DNA of 64,000 bases from GCA-002726655 sp046582185 (GCA_046582185.1 JAYGEX010000010.1:1-64000); one strand, 5' to 3'. Counted from the stretch's first letter, positions 16,773 to 25,718 are shown. Notes: generated by a model not told the origin, from the letters alone. Numbers and translations: made by a program.

Positions 16773-18390
16773 GATCCTGCTTATCCTCAAAGTGGTGGTC
16801 AGCCATCGTTTTGATAAATTGCTCCCTGAAGGCACTAAGCTACCATGGTGGCTGAGAATCGTGCTGAGCCCACTGGCAATTGTCCCCGCACCAAAAAACC
16901 ACCCTGCCATTTCGCTAAGACTCGCAATTGAAGAGTTGGGGCCGGTCTTCATTAAATTTGGGCAAATATTATCCACCCGAAAAGATCTCTTCAGCAATGA
17001 ATTCTCTACGGAATTGGAGAAGCTACAAGATCGAGTACCTCCCTTTGATTCCGCAATATCGATGCAGATTATCGAGCAGAACATCGGCCAATCAATATCT
17101 GAAGCATTCACAGACTTCGAGGAAACACCTCTCGCTTCCGCGTCACTGGCCCAGGTTCATGTCGCCAAATTGTTTAGCGGTGAAGAAGTTGCCATCAAGG
17201 TTATTCGCCCGGGAGTTGAGAAAACAATCAAGCGCGACCTTGAAGTGATGTTTCTGATTGCAAGCCTGGTGGAAAAATTCTGGGAGGAAGGCAAGCGCTT
17301 GCGCCCCATAGAAATTGTTCACGACTATGAATCGACTATATTGAGCGAACTAAACCTGGAGTTGGAGGCTTCCAACACCGTCAGACTCAGAGACAAGTGG
17401 CTACATTCCAACAAACTGTACGTGCCGGAAGTCTATTTGGAATACTCCAGCAGGAACGTCATGGTGATGGAGAGAATCTACGGCGTAATGGCGTCGGACA
17501 TTGAAACCATGAAGGCCAACAATGTTAACTTGAAAAAACTGGCATATCTTGGCGTTGAAATATTCTTTACGCAGGTATTCGAGGACAACTTCTTCCATGC
17601 CGACATGCATCCAGGCAATGTCTTTGTGGATATTAGCGATCCGGACAACCCCAGTTATATCGCATTGGACTGCGCCATCATCGGATCGTTAACAGACAAC
17701 GACAAGAACTATCTGGCGAAAAACCTGCTGGCCTTTTTTCATCAGGACTATCACGAAGTTGCAAGGCTCCATATTGCCAGCGGCTGGGTCCCTCGAGATA
17801 CCAATATTAGTGAATTCGAGGCCGTGATCAGGAGTGTCTGCGAGCCAATATTTCAAAAGCCTATCAAGGACATATCCTTCGGCAAGGTACTTTTGAGCCT
17901 CTTTCATACTGCCCGTCAATTTAATATGGAGGTTCAACCGCAGCTTGTCCTGCTACAAAAGACCTTACTTAATATTGAAGGAATGGGTCGACAAATATAT
18001 GACGAGCTGGACCTCTGGGAAACCGCAGCTCCGTTTATGGAACGCTGGATGGAAAAGAGAATGGGTATACACCAACTGCTAAAAGTCATCACCAAGAATG
18101 CCCCCAGATGGCTGGAGCAGCTGCCAGAGATTCCAGATCTTGCGTTTTCTGCAATGACCGAACTGAAGCAGCTTGGCGACAATGCCCATTCGCAAACTGA
18201 AGCCCTAAAGGAGCTGCGGGACGAGCTACACCGTAAGAGTCGCTATCAACGCCTTGGCGGAATCGCACTGATTGCGGCAATTTTCAGTTCACTTATCCCC
18301 TTCTCCACTTATGCGGCTGGCAATGAAGTCCTGCTGAGCACCTCTATTTTGGGCAGCATTGGGATCTATTGGATGTATATCCACAGCTAG
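16759..18390 (+). CDS. ubiB: Ubiquinone biosynthesis kinase-like protein UbiB
   Basis: UbiB is an ABC1/COQ8-type atypical kinase/ATPase needed for ubiquinone synthesis at the inner membrane. From the ATG at 16759 it has 543 residues and starts MRLFRILLILKVVVSHRFD, like the family. It has the KxGQ motif (FIKFGQILSTRKDLF), the nucleotide-binding VAIKVIRPG, the catalytic loop FFHADMHPGNVF and the metal-binding segment YIALDCAIIGSL (family usually DFG-like). Two C-terminal transmembrane helices are at about residues 495-540. The overlap with ubiE suggests translational coupling. Confidence 0.96.
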   Translation: MRLFRILLILKVVVSHRFDKLLPEGTKLPWWLRIVLSPLAIVPAPKNHPAISLRLAIEELGPVFIKFGQILSTRKDLFSNEFSTELEKLQDRVPPFDSAISMQIIEQNIGQSISEAFTDFEETPLASASLAQVHVAKLFSGEEVAIKVIRPGVEKTIKRDLEVMFLIASLVEKFWEEGKRLRPIEIVHDYESTILSELNLELEASNTVRLRDKWLHSNKLYVPEVYLEYSSRNVMVMERIYGVMASDIETMKANNVNLKKLAYLGVEIFFTQVFEDNFFHADMHPGNVFVDISDPDNPSYIALDCAIIGSLTDNDKNYLAKNLLAFFHQDYHEVARLHIASGWVPRDTNISEFEAVIRSVCEPIFQKPIKDISFGKVLLSLFHTARQFNMEVQPQLVLLQKTLLNIEGMGRQIYDELDLWETAAPFMERWMEKRMGIHQLLKVITKNAPRWLEQLPEIPDLAFSAMTELKQLGDNAHSQTEALKELRDELHRKSRYQRLGGIALIAAIFSSLIPFSTYAAGNEVLLSTSILGSIGIYWMYIHS

Positions 18391-18400
18391 CGGGGCAGAT

Positions 18401-18817
18401 ATGAACAGTGATACTAAATCATGGCTGGATAGCGTCAAATTCGACGACAAGGGACTAGTCCCGGCAATCGCCCAGGATTCAACGGACAAGCGCATTCTTA
18501 TGATGGCCTGGATGAACAGGGAATCGCTCGGGGAAACAATGGCAACGGGCAAAGCCGTATATTGGTCCCGCTCTAGAGGCAAATTGTGGCGCAAGGGGGA
18601 AGAGTCCGGCCATGAGCAGCTCATTAAGGAAGTACGCCTTGACTGCGACAGCGATGTGATAATATTGATGATTGAACAGATTGGGAACATTGCTTGCCAC
18701 ACGGGAAGGTCAAGCTGCTTCTACAGAATCCTGAAAGATGGAAATTGGGCCACCGTGGATCCAGTGATCAAAGATCCTGGTGAGATATACGACCATCACA
18801 ACAATGCAAAGTCCTAA
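18401..18817 (+). CDS. hisI: Phosphoribosyl-AMP cyclohydrolase
   Basis: HisI hydrolyses phosphoribosyl-AMP in histidine synthesis. The 138-residue protein shows the active-site region RILMMAWMNRESL, YWSRSRGKLWRKGEESGH, and the zinc/magnesium ligands in LDCDSDVIIL and NIACHTGRSSCFYR. I start it at the ATG 18401, which has GGGG about eight bases upstream and clears the ubiB stop by 10 bp. The separate hisI and hisE genes, rather than a fused hisIE, match the pseudomonad arrangement. Confidence 0.96.
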   Translation: MNSDTKSWLDSVKFDDKGLVPAIAQDSTDKRILMMAWMNRESLGETMATGKAVYWSRSRGKLWRKGEESGHEQLIKEVRLDCDSDVIILMIEQIGNIACHTGRSSCFYRILKDGNWATVDPVIKDPGEIYDHHNNAKS

Positions 18818-18893
18818 ATTCACGAAGTAGCAAAGAAATAGAAAGTGATGAACCAGAAAGCTAAGAAACAAGAAGCACAGAAGCAGGACGTAA

Positions 18894-19223
18894 ATGTCTG
18901 ACATTATTAAGCAGCTCTATCTGGTCTTGCAGGACAGACGAAATGCGGACCCCGCAGAATCTTACGTGGCGAGCTTACACAAGGCCGGATTAAACAAGAT
19001 ACTGGAAAAGGTTGGAGAAGAAGCGACGGAAACAATCATTGCAGCTAAAGATGCTACAGTTTCCACAGATGTAGAGGAAGTAATCAAGGAAACCGCAGAC
19101 CTCTGGTTCCACACATTGGTCATGTTAGATCACCTTGACATAAATCCAGACCGTATTATGGCGGAATTGGAAAGCAGATTTGGCACATCTGGTATTCTTG
19201 AAAAAGAGTCGAGAAACAATTAA
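18894..19223 (+). CDS. hisE: Phosphoribosyl-ATP pyrophosphatase
   Basis: HisE removes pyrophosphate from phosphoribosyl-ATP, the step before HisI. The 109-residue all-alpha MazG-fold protein has the signature KILEKVGEEATETIIAAKD (about residues 36-54) and ETADLWFHTLVMLDH. It follows hisI by 76 bp of very purine-rich sequence and precedes tatA by 121 bp. Confidence 0.96.
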   Translation: MSDIIKQLYLVLQDRRNADPAESYVASLHKAGLNKILEKVGEEATETIIAAKDATVSTDVEEVIKETADLWFHTLVMLDHLDINPDRIMAELESRFGTSGILEKESRNN

Positions 19224-19344
19224 CTCAAATTGAACAATTTATACAGGTCCCGGCAATCTCTATACCGTAAAGAGTTATCGAAAAAGTTACGGGAGTTATC
19301 ACCGCAAGTTTAGCGAGCACCAGGAACAGAAATCGGAGCAAATT

Positions 19345-19587
19345 ATGTCATTTGGAATTACAGAACTCGTCATCGTCTTAGTCATCGTGCTGCTTTTATT
19401 CGGCACCACAAAACTCAAGTCTCTTGGCAGCGACCTCGGGTCCGCCATCAAGGGGTTCAGGACAGCAGTCTCTGACGAAGACCAAAAAGAAAAAGAAAAA
19501 GAAAACGAAATCAAGACCGTCACTGACAGCAGCGAAGAATCACCTACTACTCTGCAGCAGACCGAGAAGACAAAGAGTAAATCTTAA
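19345..19587 (+). CDS. tatA: Twin-arginine translocase subunit TatA
   Basis: TatA oligomerises to form the Tat export path for folded proteins. The 80-residue protein has the N-terminal membrane helix, the invariant FG hinge at residues 19-20, the amphipathic helix TTKLKSLGSDLGSAIKGFR, and a charged, lysine/glutamate-rich tail. tatB begins 15 bp downstream. Confidence 0.96.
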   Translation: MSFGITELVIVLVIVLLLFGTTKLKSLGSDLGSAIKGFRTAVSDEDQKEKEKENEIKTVTDSSEESPTTLQQTEKTKSKS

Positions 19588-19602
19588 TATTCGGACCTTT
19601 CT

Positions 19603-20004
19603 ATGTTTGACATCGGTTTCCCCGAACTGCTCATCATTAGCGTGGTAGCGCTACTTGTCATCGGGCCGGAAAAGCTCCCCGAAACGATTCGAACCATATC
19701 CTTATGGATCGGCAGATTTCGTCGCAGCTTCGCGAACATCAAACAGGAAATCGAGAAGGAAATTAGCGCCGATGAAATACGTTCGCAGCTTTATAACGAA
19801 TCAATCATGGAAGAGATTGCAAAATCCAAAGAAGCGTTTAACGAGGTAAAAGACAGCGTCAATTCCGCCATTAACGATGTTGGCAACTCCGCTGCAGAAC
19901 TTCAGAAATTACCGGAACAATCCAGGCCGGCTGATGAAAAGGATACCGCCGGGGCGATAAAGACAGCAGAGGCGACCAGCAGCAAGTTGCATTCACAGGA
20001 ATGA
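19603..20004 (+). CDS. tatB: Twin-arginine translocase subunit TatB
   Basis: TatB forms the signal-peptide receptor complex with TatC. The 133-residue protein starts MFDIGFPELLIISVVALLVIGPEKLPE, with the diagnostic GPEKLP after the membrane helix. A long amphipathic and coiled region and a variable tail follow. The stop overlaps the tatC ATG by four bases (ATGA), so the two are translationally coupled. Confidence 0.96.
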   Translation: MFDIGFPELLIISVVALLVIGPEKLPETIRTISLWIGRFRRSFANIKQEIEKEISADEIRSQLYNESIMEEIAKSKEAFNEVKDSVNSAINDVGNSAAELQKLPEQSRPADEKDTAGAIKTAEATSSKLHSQE

Positions 20005-20777
20005 ACCACCAGGAATCAAGCACAAGCGCAGAAACTGATCAGGGCCAGCCCCTGATCGATCATCTTATTGAGCTGCGAACCCGAATATTGCACAGCATGC
20101 TGTCGGTGTTAGTTATCTTCCTGCCATTATTTTATTTCGCCAACGATATCTACACCTATATCTCTGAACCACTCAGAGCATTTCTACCGGAAGGCACAAC
20201 CATGATCGCAACAGAGGTTGCTTCGCCGTTCCTAACGCCATTTAAGTTAACCCTGGTCCTTTCGATTTTTGCGGCGATGCCATTCATTCTGCATCAGATC
20301 TGGAGCTTTATCGCACCCGGGCTCTATTCCACGGAAAAGAAGATCGCATTGCCCTTACTAACGTCCAGCGTCATCTTGTTCTATACCGGCATCGCATTCG
20401 CGTTCTACGTCGTATTCCCGCTTATCTTCGGCTTCTTCACCAGTGCCGCTCCTGAGGGCGTAACCATCATGACGGATATCAATCGATATCTTGATTTCGT
20501 GCTGAAGTTATTTTTTGCCTTTGGCCTCGCATTCGAAATACCAATTGCTACTATTTTGCTTGTGTGGACGGGTGCGACCACCGTCGAGAACCTGCGCAAG
20601 AAGCGCGCTTACGTTATTGTTGGTTGTTTTGCGCTCGGGATGTTACTAACTCCACCCGACGTGGTTTCACAAGTTCTGTTGGCCATTCCAATGTGGCTGC
20701 TCTATGAATTTGGGATACTGTTCTCCATGATGGTGCAGAACAGGAATGAACAGGGCAAGGAAAAACAAGAATCCTAA
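20001..20777 (+). CDS. tatC: Twin-arginine translocase subunit TatC
   Basis: TatC is the six-helix membrane receptor for twin-arginine signal peptides. The 258-residue protein begins with the cytoplasmic signature LIDHLIELRTRILHS and has the conserved Glu/Pro region around FIAPGLYSTEKKIALP. The later helices include LKLFFAFGLAFEIPIA. It ends the tatABC operon and is convergent with dtd. Confidence 0.97.
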   Translation: MNHQESSTSAETDQGQPLIDHLIELRTRILHSMLSVLVIFLPLFYFANDIYTYISEPLRAFLPEGTTMIATEVASPFLTPFKLTLVLSIFAAMPFILHQIWSFIAPGLYSTEKKIALPLLTSSVILFYTGIAFAFYVVFPLIFGFFTSAAPEGVTIMTDINRYLDFVLKLFFAFGLAFEIPIATILLVWTGATTVENLRKKRAYVIVGCFALGMLLTPPDVVSQVLLAIPMWLLYEFGILFSMMVQNRNEQGKEKQES

Positions 20778-20807
20778 GCAAGCGGGACTCCTTACTATCA
20801 GGGAGGT

Positions 20808-21242
20808 TTAACTTTCCAGTGTAAAGGTTACCGGCCCATCATTGAGCAATCTCACCTTCATGTCTGCGCCAAATCTCCCAGTTTGAGTTCGGCATAATTC
20901 TGCTGCTTGCTCAACAAACAACTCGTAAAGGCGTTTCGCTTCCTGGGGCGGCGCTGCACTTGAAAACGAGGGCCGAAGGCCCTTTTTGGTATCAGCGGCT
21001 ATAGTGAATTGAGATACAATCAACAATTCTCCCGCAATATCCACAAGACTGAGATTCATGTGATCAGTCTCATCCGGAAAAACGCGGTAATTGACGACCT
21101 TGTTGGCAAGTTTTGAAGCTCTGGCCTCCGTGTCTCCTTTCTGCACGCCAAGGAACAGCAAGATTCCGCGGCCAATCTCACCGACAGTCTCCCCATCCAC
21201 AACGACCTTTGCTTCGCTCACCCTCTGGATCAATCCAAGCAA
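20808..21242 (-). CDS. dtd: D-aminoacyl-tRNA deacylase
   Basis: Dtd removes D-amino acids (and glycine from tRNA-Ala) wrongly attached to tRNA. The 144-residue protein has the active-site motifs SQFTIAADTKKGLRPSF (about residues 77-93) and NDGPVTFTLES at the C-terminus. The gene ends 18 bp after pip on the minus strand, so the two are probably one transcript. The order pip-dtd is also seen in pseudomonads. Confidence 0.97.
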   Translation of the reverse strand: MLGLIQRVSEAKVVVDGETVGEIGRGILLFLGVQKGDTEARASKLANKVVNYRVFPDETDHMNLSLVDIAGELLIVSQFTIAADTKKGLRPSFSSAAPPQEAKRLYELFVEQAAELCRTQTGRFGADMKVRLLNDGPVTFTLES

Positions 21243-21260
21243 ATAAAACTCCTGCAGCGT

Positions 21261-22229
21261 TTAAACGCCGAACTCGTCTTCAAAGCGAAGCGACATGTCC
21301 CGCGTCGCCCTGATCAAGGCATCAATCAGTACGGGTTCAGTCGCTGAATGTCCGGCTTCACGTACGATATAGAGTTGTGAATTGGGCCACGCCCGATGCA
21401 GCAGGTGAGCATTCTCCAGCGGAGATACCATATCGAATCGCCCATGAACAATAATACCGGGGATATCCTTGAGCGCACTCGCCGCCTTGATGAGCTGATT
21501 TTCTTCAAGAAAGCAGCCGTTGGAATAATAATAGCTGCCGATCTTACATCTCGCCAAGGCTCGATGTGGATTGGAGAAGTGCTTGATCAATCGCTGATTA
21601 GGATGCAAGGTTGCACAGTGTGCCTCCCAGCTGGACCAGGATTTTGCCGCACCCATGCGCGCCAATTCGTTTTCACCGGACATTAGCTTGAAATAGGCGC
21701 CGGGAAAGTTGTCATGTTTGTCTTTGGAAACAGGAGCGACAAAATCTTCCCAATGATCAGGGAAAAATTGGCTGGCGCCTTCCTGGTAGAACCAGTCTAT
21801 GTCCTTCTGACGACCGAGGAACACACCCCGTAAAACAAGCCCCAGGGTTCTATCTGGATACGATTCAGCATAATTGATACTGAGTGCCGAGCCCCAGCCA
21901 CCGCCAAACAATACCCATTTTTCTACGCCCAGATATTCTCTGATCTTTTCCATGTCAGCGACAAGATCTGATGTATGGTTATTCTGTAATTCACCATGGG
22001 GGGTAGATCTTCCACAACCCCGTTGATCGAAGAGAATAATTCGATACTTCTCGGGATTGAAAAAACAGCGGCTATCGAATTCACAACCCGAGCCAGGGCC
22101 AGCGTGAACAAACAATACAGGTATCCCGTCGACAGATCCGCTCTCATCAATGTAGAGCTCATGAATATCATCTACTTGTAAGCGGTGTCGAGCGTAAGGC
22201 TTTATTTCTGGATACAACGGTAACATCAT
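21261..22229 (-). CDS. Proline iminopeptidase homologue lacking the catalytic serine
   Basis: The 322-residue alpha/beta-hydrolase is a full-length member of the proline iminopeptidase (S33) family, which cleaves N-terminal proline from peptides in the cytosol. The family motifs are present: the HGGPG-like oxyanion segment (here HAGPG, residue 42 on), FDQRGCGRSTPHG, the acid in GRFDMVSP and the histidine in AGHSATEP. The nucleophile elbow, normally GGSWGS, reads GGGWGS: the catalytic serine is Gly111 (codon GGC at 21897-21899, one transition from AGC). A classical peptidase activity is therefore not expected. The frame is intact, so the protein may have another role or be in early decay. Confidence 0.9.
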   Translation of the reverse strand: MMLPLYPEIKPYARHRLQVDDIHELYIDESGSVDGIPVLFVHAGPGSGCEFDSRCFFNPEKYRIILFDQRGCGRSTPHGELQNNHTSDLVADMEKIREYLGVEKWVLFGGGWGSALSINYAESYPDRTLGLVLRGVFLGRQKDIDWFYQEGASQFFPDHWEDFVAPVSKDKHDNFPGAYFKLMSGENELARMGAAKSWSSWEAHCATLHPNQRLIKHFSNPHRALARCKIGSYYYSNGCFLEENQLIKAASALKDIPGIIVHGRFDMVSPLENAHLLHRAWPNSQLYIVREAGHSATEPVLIDALIRATRDMSLRFEDEFGV

Positions 22230-22331
22230 TCGTCCCCTGGCTTTGCTCCTGACTTTGCTCCTGACTTAAGAGCTGATCCAGGCAAGCTTAAGCCTATTCC
22301 TGCTTAGTGAGGTTTAGAGGGCTGACGTTCC

Positions 22332-24152
22332 TTAAGCAACCTTGGCTCGTTCCGCCCGCTTACGTTCATTCTCTGTCAGCAACTTCTTTCGAATTCTTAA
22401 ATGATGCGGAGTTACTTCCACCAACTCATCATCAGAGATAAATTCAAGCGCCTGCTCTAGAGTATGTTTAACTGGTGGAGAAAGCACGATATTCTCGTCT
22501 GTTCCAGATGCCCTGACATTGGTTAGCTGCTTGCCTTTCAGCGGGTTTACAACAAGGTCATTACCTCTTTGATGTAATCCCACTACCATGCCTTCGTAAA
22601 TTTCGGTATTAGGAGGGATAAACAATCGCCCTCTGGCTTGCAAATTAAACAACGCAAAACCCAGCGCCTTACCACTGGCCATTGAGACCAGTACGCCATT
22701 GCTACGCTTATGAATTTCGTGGCTGACTATCCTTCCATAATGTGAGAATACGCTGGTAACAATTCCGGTACCGGAAGTCATGGTCATGAATTCAGTTCTA
22801 AAACCGATGAAAGACCTGGTGGGAATAAGAAACTCCAAACGCACCCGACCTTTTCCGTCAGGCATCATATTGGTTAAATCTGCCTTTCTAATACCAAGCG
22901 CTTCCATTACAGAGCCCTGGTGAACTTGCTCGACGTCGAGCAATAAATTTTCAAACGGCTCTTGAATCTCACCGTCTACTTCTTTAAATATGACTTCAGG
23001 GCGCGAAACACCCAGCTCATATCCTTCCCGGCGCATCGTTTCAATCAGGACACCAAGATGTAATTCACCCCGGCCCGACACTTTGAATTTGTCAGCACTA
23101 TCGGTCGCTTCAACTCGCAAGGCAACGTTATGGAGAAGCTCTCTATCCAGCCTCTCCTTGATATTACGACTGGTTACAAATTTGCCATCCTGGCCTGCGA
23201 AAGGTGAATTATTGACCTGAAAGGTCATGGAGATAGTAGGCTCATCAACCTGGAGCGGTGGCAGAGGATCTGCATGCCCAGGGGCACAAACAGTATCTGA
23301 TATTTGTAGTCCATCGACGCCGGATATACAAACCACATCACCCGCATAGGCGATGGGAATTTCAACTCGTTCCAGGCCCTTATAACCCATCACTTGCAGA
23401 ATTCGCGCCTTCCTTTGCTTACCATCGCCATCGATGACAATGACCTGACTACCTGTCGCGATTGAGCCGCGAGAAATTCTACCCAAGCCGATGATGCCCA
23501 CGTAACTACTATAATCCAGGGCACTGATTTGCATCTGCAACGGCCCTTCGATATCCACATCCGGCGCTGGAACATTGTCCACGATTGCCTGTAGCAGACA
23601 GGTCATATCATCTTCAATAGTGTCCGGCGTTAGCCCGGCCGTGCCTTCCAGAGCTGATCCATAAATAACCGGGAAATCCAATTGCTCATCAGTGGCCCCA
23701 AGATTGTCAAACAATTCGAAGACCTCATCCACCACCCAGTTTGGCCGGGCGCCGTCGCGATCAATCTTGTTAACCATTAATATGGGGTTAAGCCCATTTT
23801 CAAATGCTTTTCTTGTCACAAATCGCGTTTGCGGCATTGGCCCTTCAACGGCATCCACCAATAGCAGAACCGAATCGACCATTGATAAGATTCGCTCAAC
23901 CTCGCCGCCAAAGTCGGCGTGTCCTGGCGTATCGATAATATTGATGCGGAAGCCGTTCCATTCCAATGTGGTATTTTTTGCCAGGATGGTGATGCCACGC
24001 TCTTTTTCAAGATCGTTGGAGTCCATCAGGCGCTCACCGTCGGACTCGCCGCGATGCAAGGCACCGGCCTGGGAGAGTAATTTGTCAATTAGCGTTGTCT
24101 TGCCGTGGTCGACATGAGCAATAATCGCTATATTGCGAATGTTTTGTTTCAT
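22332..24152 (-). CDS. typA: Ribosome-associated GTPase TypA/BipA
   Basis: TypA/BipA is an EF-G-like translational GTPase that acts in ribosome assembly and stress or cold response. From the ATG at 24150-24152 (MKQNIRNIAIIAHVDHGKTTL) it has 606 residues, the usual size. It has G1 HVDHGKTT, G2 in RGITI, G3 DTPGHADFG and G4 NKIDRDGARP. Domain II, domain V and the unique C-terminal domain (YEGMVVGLHQRGNDLVVNPLKGKQLTN) follow. A longer reading frame would start 12 codons earlier, right at a TATAAT box, so I reject that start. Confidence 0.97.
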   Translation of the reverse strand: MKQNIRNIAIIAHVDHGKTTLIDKLLSQAGALHRGESDGERLMDSNDLEKERGITILAKNTTLEWNGFRINIIDTPGHADFGGEVERILSMVDSVLLLVDAVEGPMPQTRFVTRKAFENGLNPILMVNKIDRDGARPNWVVDEVFELFDNLGATDEQLDFPVIYGSALEGTAGLTPDTIEDDMTCLLQAIVDNVPAPDVDIEGPLQMQISALDYSSYVGIIGLGRISRGSIATGSQVIVIDGDGKQRKARILQVMGYKGLERVEIPIAYAGDVVCISGVDGLQISDTVCAPGHADPLPPLQVDEPTISMTFQVNNSPFAGQDGKFVTSRNIKERLDRELLHNVALRVEATDSADKFKVSGRGELHLGVLIETMRREGYELGVSRPEVIFKEVDGEIQEPFENLLLDVEQVHQGSVMEALGIRKADLTNMMPDGKGRVRLEFLIPTRSFIGFRTEFMTMTSGTGIVTSVFSHYGRIVSHEIHKRSNGVLVSMASGKALGFALFNLQARGRLFIPPNTEIYEGMVVGLHQRGNDLVVNPLKGKQLTNVRASGTDENIVLSPPVKHTLEQALEFISDDELVEVTPHHLRIRKKLLTENERKRAERAKVA

Positions 24153-24186
24153 GGGAGTATATAGAGAGGTACGTGAAGAACGCGGC

Positions 24187-24252
24187 ATTATACATATTGT
24201 GCACGTTTTGCATAGTAAACATGGACAGTCGTAGGCTTTTAAGACGTATAAT
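24187..24252. promoter_or_regulatory. Divergent promoters for typA and the PP-loop gene
   Basis: On the minus strand TATAAT (24187-24192) lies about 35 bp before the typA start. On the plus strand TATAAT (24247-24252) lies 36 bp before the PP-loop gene, with TGGACA (24222-24227) 19 bp upstream as a possible -35. Both hexamers match the sigma-70 consensus; the -35 boxes are weak. Confidence 0.6.
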
Positions 24253-24287
24253 ACGCGCTCGAAAATTATAGTAGTGATTCACAAACG

Positions 24288-25340
24288 ATGAGTGCAACGC
24301 AGAGAAAAGCCGTTTCCCTGATATCTGGCGGCCTGGATTCCATGTTGGCCACCAAAGTCATCATGGATCAAGGCGTCCATGTAGAAGGCATAAACTTCTT
24401 CACCGGGTTCTGTGTGGAAGGCCATACCCAAGCAATAAGACAAAAAGACAAAAACAAGCAGAAACGCAATAGTGCCTTGTGGGTGGCAGAACAACTGGGC
24501 ATCAAGCTACATATTATTGATGTCATAGAAGAATACAAGGATGTGCTGATCAACCCAAAGCATGGCTACGGGAAAAACCTGAACCCCTGCCTGGACTGCA
24601 AGATATTCATGGTGAACAAAGCCCAGGCCTGGGCATGGATGGAAGAGAACCAGTTCGACTTTATCATTACCGGAGAAGTCATTGGTCAACGGCCAAAATC
24701 GCAGCGACTTGAAACCATGCCAATTATCGCCAGAGAGTCCGGCGCAGATGATCGTCTGCTGCGACCTTTATGTGCCAAAAATCTCCCGCCTACATTACCA
24801 GAGAGAGAAGGATGGGTAGACAGAAATGCCATGTTCGACTTTCATGGCCGCAATCGAAAGCCGCAAATGGCATTGGCAGAAACATTTGGCTTCAAGGAAT
24901 ATTCTCAACCCGCTGGCGGATGTTGCTTTCTCACCGATAAGTCCTACTCCAACAAGCTCGTGGATCTGTGGAAGGCGCGCGGCGACAGAGACTATGAACT
25001 GGATGATATTATGCTGCTGAAGGTTGGCAGACATCTCCGACCCAGACCTCACTATAAGGTCATCGTGAGCCGGGAAGAAGGCGAGAACCACTATCTCGCT
25101 GGTTACAAGAACGAATATATCAGCCTGGAAAGTAAATCCCACAATGGTCCAATCGCTATCATTGACGGCATGGCAAACGATGAAGACCTGGAACAGGCAG
25201 CTACCATCGTTGCACGATATAGCCAGGGAAGGGATGCGGACATGGTTCAAATCGAGATTCGTATGACAGATGGCACAGCAAAGACAATTGACGTAAAGCC
25301 GATTTCGCCAGCCGACATTCCCTCTACTTGGCATGTCTAA
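24288..25340 (+). CDS. PP-loop ATPase, tRNA-thiolation-like, with a DUF814-like tail
   Basis: The 350-residue protein has the PP-loop SGGLDSML (residues 13-20), as in MnmA/ThiI-type tRNA sulfurtransferases and adenylating enzymes. It has two cysteine motifs that could carry or bind sulfur or metal: CLDC (about 99-102) and GGCC (about 209-212). The C-terminal third resembles the DUF814/NFACT-R region. This family is often loosely named tRNA (5-methylaminomethyl-2-thiouridylate) methyltransferase. A TusA-like sulfur carrier follows after 24 bp, and the pair sits where thiI lies in pseudomonads (next to typA and glnA). A role in tRNA thiolation is inferred; the exact base is unknown. Confidence 0.75.
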   Translation: MSATQRKAVSLISGGLDSMLATKVIMDQGVHVEGINFFTGFCVEGHTQAIRQKDKNKQKRNSALWVAEQLGIKLHIIDVIEEYKDVLINPKHGYGKNLNPCLDCKIFMVNKAQAWAWMEENQFDFIITGEVIGQRPKSQRLETMPIIARESGADDRLLRPLCAKNLPPTLPEREGWVDRNAMFDFHGRNRKPQMALAETFGFKEYSQPAGGCCFLTDKSYSNKLVDLWKARGDRDYELDDIMLLKVGRHLRPRPHYKVIVSREEGENHYLAGYKNEYISLESKSHNGPIAIIDGMANDEDLEQAATIVARYSQGRDADMVQIEIRMTDGTAKTIDVKPISPADIPSTWHV

Positions 25341-25364
25341 AGACCAGAATGCAGAGGACAGCAA

Positions 25365-25610
25365 ATGAATAAGGTGGAATCCCTCTTCAAATTAGATGCG
25401 CGCCGCTTATTGTGCCCAATGCCTGTCATCCGAACGCAAAACCGGATAAAGGAATTGAAAGCAGGCGACAAACTTGAAATAACCTGCACAGATCCGGGGG
25501 CACTTAGCGATATCCCGAGCTGGTGTAGAATTTTCGGCCATACAGTGCTATCCACAAATACAGTGGATCGAGAGATATTTATTCTCATCCAAGTTAATGA
25601 AACGTCTTGA
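25365..25610 (+). CDS. TusA/SirA-family sulfur carrier
   Basis: The 81-residue protein has the TusA fold motif with Cys17 in LLCPMPVIRTQNRIKEL. TusA-family proteins accept persulfide sulfur on that cysteine and pass it to tRNA-modifying enzymes. Its place 24 bp after the PP-loop ATPase suggests it is the dedicated sulfur donor for that enzyme. A second cysteine, in PSWCRIFGH near residue 58, is not part of the general TusA pattern that I know. Confidence 0.85.
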   Translation: MNKVESLFKLDARRLLCPMPVIRTQNRIKELKAGDKLEITCTDPGALSDIPSWCRIFGHTVLSTNTVDREIFILIQVNETS

Positions 25611-25612
25611 AC

Positions 25613-25657
25613 GCACCAATATGGAGCTTTCGTTGTATGTACGCACCGATATTGCGC
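25613..25657 (+). promoter_or_regulatory. Two NtrC-binding sites upstream of glnA
   Basis: GCACCAATATGGAGC (25613-25627) and GCACCGATATTGCGC (25643-25657) match the NtrC dyad GCACC-N5-GGTGC with one and two changes in the right half. Their starts are 30 bp apart, about three helical turns, as expected for cooperative NtrC binding. They lie about 95 and 125 bp before the predicted glnA transcription start. Confidence 0.8.
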
Positions 25658-25718
25658 ACAATCAATTTTACATCGCGCTACAAACCTCGTAATACAAGGG
25701 TTTATTATTAATTGACGA

